A stretch of DNA of 37,828 nucleotides, taken from NCBI GenBank assembly GCA_947447115.1, contig CANFKD010000009.1, positions 1 to 37,828 of the forward strand. The letters run 5' to 3'. How positions within the stretch are numbered: the first letter of the stretch is position 1; each line of letters starts with the position of its first letter. The position numbers and the translations under genes are program-made. The notes under the pieces were generated by a model. That model was given only the letters and a program-made list of their open reading frames with translations. It was not told the origin of the DNA and did not search any database. Of the stretch, positions 32,183-37,828 are shown one piece after another. This DNA comes from Caulobacteraceae bacterium. Lineage in GTDB: Bacteria; Pseudomonadota; Alphaproteobacteria; Caulobacterales; Caulobacteraceae.

Positions 32183-34861
32183 CTATCGACTCAACGCCGC
32201 CTGCGCCGCTGCCAGCCGCGCGATGGGCACGCGGTAGGGCGAGCAGGACACATAATCCAAGCCCACGCTCTCGCAGAAGGCAATCGAGGCTGGATCACCG
32301 CCATGCTCGCCGCAGATGCCGAGCTTGACGTCGGGACGCACCGCCCTGCCCCGCTCGGTCGCAATGCGGATCAGATCGCCGACGCCCTCTTGGTCGATGG
32401 TCACGAAGGGGTCGCGCTCGAAAATGCCCTTGGCCAGATAGGCCTCCAAGAACCGGCTACAGTCATCGCGGCTGATGCCAAAGGTGGTCTGGGTCAGGTC
32501 GTTGGTGCCGAAGGAGAAGAATTCGGCATTTTCCGCCAGATCACCGGCCCGGATCGCGGCGCGCGGCAACTCGATCATGGTGCCGACCATGTATTGAATG
32601 GTCACCCCGCGCTCTTCCATCACCGCCTTGGCGGTGCGGTCTGTTAGTATACGGAGGAAGTTCATCTCCTCGCCCTTGGCGACCAAGGGGTGCATGATTT
32701 CGGGCACGGGCGCATCGCCGGTCTTGGCCACGTCGCAGGCCGCCTCGATGATGGCGCGGACCTGCATCTCATAGATTTCCGGATAGGAAATGCCCAAGCG
32801 GCAGCCGCGATGGCCAAGCATGGGGTTGGTCTCTTGCAGTTCCTTGGCCCGCCGCAGCAGCTTTTGTGCGTCCAAGCCTGTCGACTCGGCCACGGCCCGC
32901 ACATCCTCTTCCGTATGGGGCAAGAATTCGTGCAGCGGCGGATCGAGCAGGCGGATGGTGACAGGCAGGCCCGCCATGATCGTGAAAAGTTGGGTAAAAT
33001 CATTACGCTGCATCGGTAAGATCTTAGCCAAGGCGAGGCGACGCCCCGCCTCATCATCGGCCAAGATCATCTCGCGCACAGCCGCAATCCGGTCGGCGTC
33101 AAAGAACATGTGCTCGGTGCGGCAAAGGCCAATGCCCTCGGCCCCGAACTGACGGGCCGTCTGGGCATCCAATGGCGTCTCGGCATTGGCGCGCACCTTG
33201 AGGCGGCGCACCTTGTCGGCCCAGACCATCAGGGTCGCGAAATCGCCGGTCAGTTCAGGCTCGACCATCTTGACCGCCCCGGCCAAGACCTCGCCGCGTG
33301 ATCCGTCGATAGTGATAATGTCACCGGCCTTGAAGGTGCGGCCCCGGCAACGGAACTCGCCTGCTTTGCCGTCGATATGGATTTCACCCGCACCTGAAAC
33401 GCAAGGCCGACCCATACCGCGTGCAACCACAGCGGCGTGGCTGGTCATGCCCCCGCGCGCCGTGACAATGCCACGTGCCGCGTGCATGCCGTGAATATCT
33501 TCGGGGCTGGTCTCGTCGCGGACCAGAATGACCGAATGGCCCGAATTGCCCAGACGCTCAGCCTCTTCAGAATCAAACACGACCGTCCCCGTCGCCGCAC
33601 CGGGCGATGCGGGCAGGCCCTGAGCAATGACATTACGCTCGGCCTTGGGATCGATGGTGGGGTGCAAGAGCTGGTCCAGCGCCGAGGGCTCGACGCGCAA
33701 GATCGCCTCTTCCTGAGTGATCATGCCGTCCGCCGCCATATCAACGGCGATCTTCAAGGCCGCCTTGGCCGTGCGCTTGCCGTTGCGGGTCTGGAGCATA
33801 TAGAGCACGCCCTGCTCGACCGTGAACTCGATGTCTTGCATGTCGCGATAGTGGCGTTCCAACCGCTCGACCACGGCCTTGAACTGGCCGAAGACCTCGG
33901 GCATGGCCTCTTCCATCGACAGGGCCGTCTCGCCCATCTCTTCGCGGGCGATCTTGGTCAGGCTTTGGGGCGTGCGGATACCGGCCACCACATCCTCGCC
34001 TTGGGCATTGATCAGGAACTCGCCATAGAGCCGCGCCTCGCCGGTCGAAGGGTTGCGGGTAAAGGCCACGCCCGTTGCCGAGGTCTCGCCCATATTGCCA
34101 AACACCATCGACTGGACATTAACCGCCGTGCCCCAGCTTTCGGGGATATCGTGCATGCGCCGATAGAACTTGGCCCGCTCATTCATCCAACTGGCAAAGA
34201 CGGCGCTGACTGCGCCCCATAGCTGGGCGGCAGGGTCTTGCGGAAATGGACGGTCCAGCTCGCGCTCGACAGCGGCCTTATAGTCGGCCACGACCGCTTC
34301 CCAGTCTTCGGCGCTCAGGGCCGTGTCGATGCTGACATCCAGCCGGTCCTTATGTTCGTCGAGGATCTCTTCGAACATGTGATGGTCCAGATCGAGCACG
34401 ACGTTGGAATACATCTGGATGAAACGGCGATAGCTATCAAAGGCAAAGCGCCGATCACCCGACAGCTTGGCCAGACCCTCGACCGTGGCATCATTCAGGC
34501 CAAGGTTCAGCACCGTGTCCATCATGCCCGGCATAGAGGCGCGCGCCCCCGAACGGACCGACACCAGCAGCGGATTGGCCGGATCGCCAAACACCTTGCC
34601 CGTGATGGCCTCAACCTTGGCCAGACCGGCGCGAACCTGATCTTCGAGGTGCGCAGGATAGGTCTTGCCATTGCTATAATAGTGAACGCAGGCCTCGGTG
34701 GTGATGGTGAAACCGGGCGGCACGGGCAGGCCCAGCGCGCTCATCTCGGCCAGATTGGCGCCCTTGCCCCCCAAGAGGTTCTTCATCTTGGCATCGCCAT
34801 CGGCACTGCCGCCGCCAAAGCCATAGACCCAACGGATGGGGTTCGCGCTATCGTTGGCCAT
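32183..34861 (-). CDS. ppdK: Pyruvate, phosphate dikinase
   Basis: PPDK interconverts pyruvate, ATP and phosphate with phosphoenolpyruvate, AMP and pyrophosphate. The protein of about 892 residues has the N-terminal ATP-grasp domain (GGKGANLAEMSALGLPVPPG), the swivelling domain with the phosphorylated histidine in GMTSHAAVVARGMGRPC near 470, and the C-terminal barrel with GLCRTEHMFF and NDLTQTTFGISRDDCSRF. The ATG at 34861 is chosen, six bases from GGTGAG; an ATG two codons upstream is nearly adjacent to the same site. It follows glyS by a few bases in the glyQ-glyS-ppdK order seen in alphaproteobacteria. Confidence 0.97.
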   Translation of the reverse strand: MANDSANPIRWVYGFGGGSADGDAKMKNLLGGKGANLAEMSALGLPVPPGFTITTEACVHYYSNGKTYPAHLEDQVRAGLAKVEAITGKVFGDPANPLLVSVRSGARASMPGMMDTVLNLGLNDATVEGLAKLSGDRRFAFDSYRRFIQMYSNVVLDLDHHMFEEILDEHKDRLDVSIDTALSAEDWEAVVADYKAAVERELDRPFPQDPAAQLWGAVSAVFASWMNERAKFYRRMHDIPESWGTAVNVQSMVFGNMGETSATGVAFTRNPSTGEARLYGEFLINAQGEDVVAGIRTPQSLTKIAREEMGETALSMEEAMPEVFGQFKAVVERLERHYRDMQDIEFTVEQGVLYMLQTRNGKRTAKAALKIAVDMAADGMITQEEAILRVEPSALDQLLHPTIDPKAERNVIAQGLPASPGAATGTVVFDSEEAERLGNSGHSVILVRDETSPEDIHGMHAARGIVTARGGMTSHAAVVARGMGRPCVSGAGEIHIDGKAGEFRCRGRTFKAGDIITIDGSRGEVLAGAVKMVEPELTGDFATLMVWADKVRRLKVRANAETPLDAQTARQFGAEGIGLCRTEHMFFDADRIAAVREMILADDEAGRRLALAKILPMQRNDFTQLFTIMAGLPVTIRLLDPPLHEFLPHTEEDVRAVAESTGLDAQKLLRRAKELQETNPMLGHRGCRLGISYPEIYEMQVRAIIEAACDVAKTGDAPVPEIMHPLVAKGEEMNFLRILTDRTAKAVMEERGVTIQYMVGTMIELPRAAIRAGDLAENAEFFSFGTNDLTQTTFGISRDDCSRFLEAYLAKGIFERDPFVTIDQEGVGDLIRIATERGRAVRPDVKLGICGEHGGDPASIAFCESVGLDYVSCSPYRVPIARLAAAQAALSR

Positions 34862-34868
34862 GGTCATC

Positions 34869-36926
34869 TCACCCGTTAATCAAGGAAAAGTCTGCGACGC
34901 GTTCCATAGTGGCCTTTATTCGTGTCAATAACCGCAGACGGTTTACGCGGAATTCAGGTTCAGCAATAAACACGTTATCTGCGAAGGCATCTATCGGGTC
35001 TTGCAGCGAAGCGAGTGCATTTAGCACTGGAACGGAAACCTGAGTTCCATCCAAAAATGCCGTCAACACTTGCGCTTGAACACGTGTAAATTCATCAAAA
35101 AGAACTAGCTCTTCGGATGGAGCACTCTCCACCCTGATTGGTTCACCCAATCCATCAAAGTCCTTCATATTTTTCAAGAAATTGCCGCCACGACGATAGC
35201 CAGCCAGTAACTTTTCACCGTTCGGCGTCGGCAGGTAGGTTGAGAGAACGCGTACTCTATCGACCAAATTCGTCAGGAATAGTTCTGTGGTCTCTACGGC
35301 TCTAAATGTGGCGCTGATTATATCGTGACGGAAGCCCTGCTCACGCAATGCCACGTTAAGTCTATCGACAACAAACATCATCAACGCATTTATCGGCGTC
35401 GATGCGTCAGCATATTCTAACGAAAATCCAACTCGTGCATGATCGATACAAGGATCACGCAGGTTAATGGCCAAACTATTATCGAGAATAAGTCGAACCG
35501 CACCCAAGGCCGCCCGCCTCAGCGCATAGGGGTCTTTCGATCCTGTCGGCTTCTCGTCAATCGCAAAGAACCCGACCAATGTATCCAACTTCTCAGCCAA
35601 GGCCACAGCCACGCTGACCGGCGCGGTTGGCACGCTATCGGCGGGGCCTTGGGGTTTGTAGTGGTCGCGGATGGCGTCGGCGACGGCGTCGGGCTCGCCC
35701 TGCTGGCGGGCATAGTATCCGCCCATCAGGCCTTGCAACTCGGGGAACTCACCGACCATGCCGCAGGTCAGGTCGGCCTTGGCCAGCAGCCCTGCCCGCT
35801 CGGCCTGAACCCTATCCGCGCCAATCAGCGCGGCGATCTGTCCGGCCAGCGCCGAGATCCGCTCGGCGCGCTGATAGAGCGTGCCCAGCTTGGCGTGGAA
35901 CGTCACGCTCTTCAGCTTTTCCAACCGCGTTTGCAGCGGCGTCTTGCGGTCTTCATCCCAGAAGAACCTTGCATCGTTCAGACGCGCCGACAGGACCCTT
36001 GCATTGCCGATCGAGACCAGATGGCCCCCATCGCGCGCCTCAATATTGGAGACGACGAGGAAGTTGGGCGCGAGGCCGCCGGTCTTGGGATCACGCACGG
36101 CAAAGTACTTCTGGTGCGTGCGCATGGAGGTGCGGATCACCTCGGGCGGCAGGTCCAAAAAGGCCGGGTCCATATCGCCCAAGATCGGGGTGGGCCATTC
36201 GGCCAGACCCGCGACCTCATCCAGCAGACCCTGATCATCGACCAGTTCCACACTGCGGGCAAAACACAGGGTGCTCGCGCCCTCAAGAATGCGAGCCTTA
36301 CGTTCTTCGGGATCGAGCACCACGAAATTGGCCTCAAGCCCTGCGGCATAGGCCTCGAAATGACGGGCGCGGAAGGGGGCGCGTGAGCCCATGAACCGAT
36401 GGCCCTCGGTCATGTCGCCGCTGACAATACCCTCGATCTCGAAGGGCACGACCTCGCCGTCAAAGACGCAGAGGATGCGTTGCAGGGGCCGAACCCAGCG
36501 CAGCGAGCCGGTGCCCCACTTCATCGATTTGGGCCAAGGGAAGGCGCGGATAATGGCCGGCACCATCTCGGCGATCACTTCGGGCGTCGGACGGCCCGGC
36601 TTGGCGCTTAGGGCGAAATAGACGCCGTCCCGCTCGGTCAATTGGTCTTGGGTCAGGCTGGTGGAGCGCAGGAACCCGTCCAGCGAGGCTTGCGGCGCAC
36701 CGACCTTTGGCCCCTTACGTTCCTCGGTCCGGTCGGGCTGAGCAGCGAGCAGACCCTCAATGACCAAGGTCAGACGACGCGGCCCGGCAAAAGACTTGAC
36801 CGCTTCGGGCAGGAAGCCGGCCTCGGCTAGACGCTCGCGCGCCATGCGCTCAAGGTCGCGGCCAGCCTGAGCTTGCATGCGGGCGGGAATCTCTTCGGAG
36901 AACAGTTCGAGAAGCAGTTGGGGCAT
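34869..36926 (-). CDS. glyS: Glycyl-tRNA synthetase, beta subunit
   Basis: GlyS is the tRNA-binding beta subunit of the alpha2-beta2 bacterial glycyl-tRNA synthetase. The 685-residue protein starts MPQLLLELFSEEIPARMQ, the standard family start; the 13 further residues upstream overlap glyQ and are excluded. Conserved blocks include GPRRLTLVIEG, KSMKWGTGSLRWVRPLQRIL and TSMRTHQKYFAVRD, with the C-terminal anticodon-binding part ending TRIKATMERVADFSLING. Base composition changes sharply inside the gene: about 34880-35600 (C-terminal third) is AT-rich while the rest is GC-rich. The gene starts five bases after the glyQ stop. Confidence 0.96.
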   Translation of the reverse strand: MPQLLLELFSEEIPARMQAQAGRDLERMARERLAEAGFLPEAVKSFAGPRRLTLVIEGLLAAQPDRTEERKGPKVGAPQASLDGFLRSTSLTQDQLTERDGVYFALSAKPGRPTPEVIAEMVPAIIRAFPWPKSMKWGTGSLRWVRPLQRILCVFDGEVVPFEIEGIVSGDMTEGHRFMGSRAPFRARHFEAYAAGLEANFVVLDPEERKARILEGASTLCFARSVELVDDQGLLDEVAGLAEWPTPILGDMDPAFLDLPPEVIRTSMRTHQKYFAVRDPKTGGLAPNFLVVSNIEARDGGHLVSIGNARVLSARLNDARFFWDEDRKTPLQTRLEKLKSVTFHAKLGTLYQRAERISALAGQIAALIGADRVQAERAGLLAKADLTCGMVGEFPELQGLMGGYYARQQGEPDAVADAIRDHYKPQGPADSVPTAPVSVAVALAEKLDTLVGFFAIDEKPTGSKDPYALRRAALGAVRLILDNSLAINLRDPCIDHARVGFSLEYADASTPINALMMFVVDRLNVALREQGFRHDIISATFRAVETTELFLTNLVDRVRVLSTYLPTPNGEKLLAGYRRGGNFLKNMKDFDGLGEPIRVESAPSEELVLFDEFTRVQAQVLTAFLDGTQVSVPVLNALASLQDPIDAFADNVFIAEPEFRVNRLRLLTRIKATMERVADFSLING

Positions 36927-36931
36927 GGGAC

Positions 36932-37828
36932 CTACTCCACCCACGCAGCGGCGGTGGCTTTGCACAGGTCGCGGATGCGGCCGATGTAGCTTTGACGTTC
37001 AGCGACGGCGATAGCGCCGCGCGCATCCATCAGATTAAACAGGTGGCTGGCCTTTAGAACATGGTCATAGGCAGGCAGTGCCAAGCGTTGGCCCTGCGGG
37101 CCGCGATGCTCTAGAATGCGGCTGACCTGAGCGACCATGTCTTCAAACTGACGCTTGAGGGTCTCAACGTCTGCGACTTCGAAATTGAAGGCGCTGAACT
37201 GGCGTTCATTCTCGAGGAACACGTCGCCATATGAGGCACCGTCATCGTTGAAGCGCAGATCATAGACATTGTCGACGCCCTGCACATACATGGCCAGCCG
37301 CTCCAACCCATAGGTCAGTTCGCCCGCAACCGGATCGACATCCATGCCCGCGACCTGTTGGAAATAGGTGTACTGGCTGACCTCCATCCCGTCGCACCAG
37401 ACCTCCCAGCCCAGGCCCCAAGCCCCGACGGTGGGGTTTTCCCAGTCATCTTCGACAAAGCGCATATCGTGCAAGGTGGGATCGAGACCAATGGCGGCCA
37501 GCGAGCCGAGATAGAGCGACTGCATGTCCTTGGGGTTCGGCTTCAAGATCACCTGATATTGGTAATAGTGCTGAAGACGGTTGGGGTTCTCGCCATAACG
37601 GCCATCACCGGGGCGCCGCGAGGGCTGCACATAGGCCGCCTTCCACGTCTTTGGACCCAAGGCGCGCAGGACGGTTGCGGGGTGCAAGGTCCCTGCCCCG
37701 ACCTCGAGGTCATAGGGCTGAAGGATCACACAGCCCTGACGGCTCCAATAGTCATGCAGCGTCAGGATCAGGTTCTGAAAGGACAGGCCCTGCGAGGCGC
37801 TAGGCGCGCTAGCACCTAGGGAACCGGA
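36932..37828 (-). CDS. glyQ: Glycyl-tRNA synthetase, alpha subunit (5' partial)
   Basis: GlyQ is the catalytic alpha subunit that forms glycyl-adenylate. The frame covers [63 protein letters not shown] and [16 protein letters not shown], all hallmark. It remains open to the right edge: bases 37730-37828 encode [18 protein letters not shown] before VILQPYDLE, so the gene enters from outside the window and the GTG at 37729 is not the real start. Only a handful of N-terminal residues should be missing. It is followed by glyS. Confidence 0.97.
   Translation of the reverse strand, partial: SGSLGASAPSASQGLSFQNLILTLHDYWSRQGCVILQPYDLEVGAGTLHPATVLRALGPKTWKAAYVQPSRRPGDGRYGENPNRLQHYYQYQVILKPNPKDMQSLYLGSLAAIGLDPTLHDMRFVEDDWENPTVGAWGLGWEVWCDGMEVSQYTYFQQVAGMDVDPVAGELTYGLERLAMYVQGVDNVYDLRFNDDGASYGDVFLENERQFSAFNFEVADVETLKRQFEDMVAQVSRILEHRGPQGQRLALPAYDHVLKASHLFNLMDARGAIAVAERQSYIGRIRDLCKATAAAWVE

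Noticed and set aside
35439-36386. 315-codon plus-strand frame inside glyS
   Set aside because: Antisense frame favoured by high GC; glyS on the other strand is unmistakable.

Overview
The window is chromosomal DNA from an alphaproteobacterium, most likely of the order Caulobacterales or a close relative. The main reason is the block flbT-flaF-flagellin-flaG-like-flagellin-flmH with a divergent flmG-like gene. A direct-repeat SOS box (GTTC-N7-GTTC) upstream of ssb and moderately high GC agree with this. The genus cannot be fixed from sequence reading alone. Gene density is high, with many 1-8 base overlaps, and no tRNA, rRNA, IS element, prophage or CRISPR array was seen.

Layout. 1-1578 holds the 3' part of an acyl-ACP synthetase gene. 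1579-1973 is a repeat-rich gap. 1974-9014, all on the minus strand, holds gyrA, coaD, an exported and a cytosolic cyclophilin, queA and tgt (queuosine synthesis, coupled by overlapping stop and start codons). sodC (+) at 9113 faces an EamA transporter (-) that follows ssb. 11189-12320 has a lipoprotein and a membrane-anchored hypothetical. 12371-21300 is the flagellar-filament region: a large FlaEY-like mosaic protein, an FlmH-type acetyltransferase, two flagellins, a FlaG-like protein, FlaF, FlbT and, divergently, the TPR-glycosyltransferase FlmG. 21474-26002 carries an orphan MoxR ATPase, a lipoprotein, a small conserved protein, a universal stress protein, an HD hydrolase and an NrtR-like Nudix/winged-helix protein. 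A TonB-dependent receptor (26152-28407) follows. Next come a sterol-desaturase-family hydroxylase, a small membrane protein, a KAS III-like enzyme, a second EamA transporter, a second repeat cluster, and ppdK-glyS-glyQ, with glyQ running off the right edge.

How genes work together. The flagellar block contains structural subunits, a translational regulator (FlbT), a secretion or assembly factor (FlaF) and two flagellin-modification enzymes. FlmH would act on a pseudaminic-acid precursor and FlmG would transfer the sugar to flagellin. The other sugar-synthesis genes are not here. QueA and Tgt act in queuosine tRNA modification. GlyQ and GlyS form one tetrameric synthetase.

The most interesting points are: loss of two of three zinc-cysteines in Tgt; an abrupt base-composition switch inside glyS; paired hairpins in a flagellin leader; a mosaic flagellar protein with a beta-propeller between hook-type motifs; a terminator whose U-tract abuts the start codon of the next gene; and a GyrA quinolone-determining region with Thr and His at the two classical resistance positions. 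None of these by itself proves a new system.
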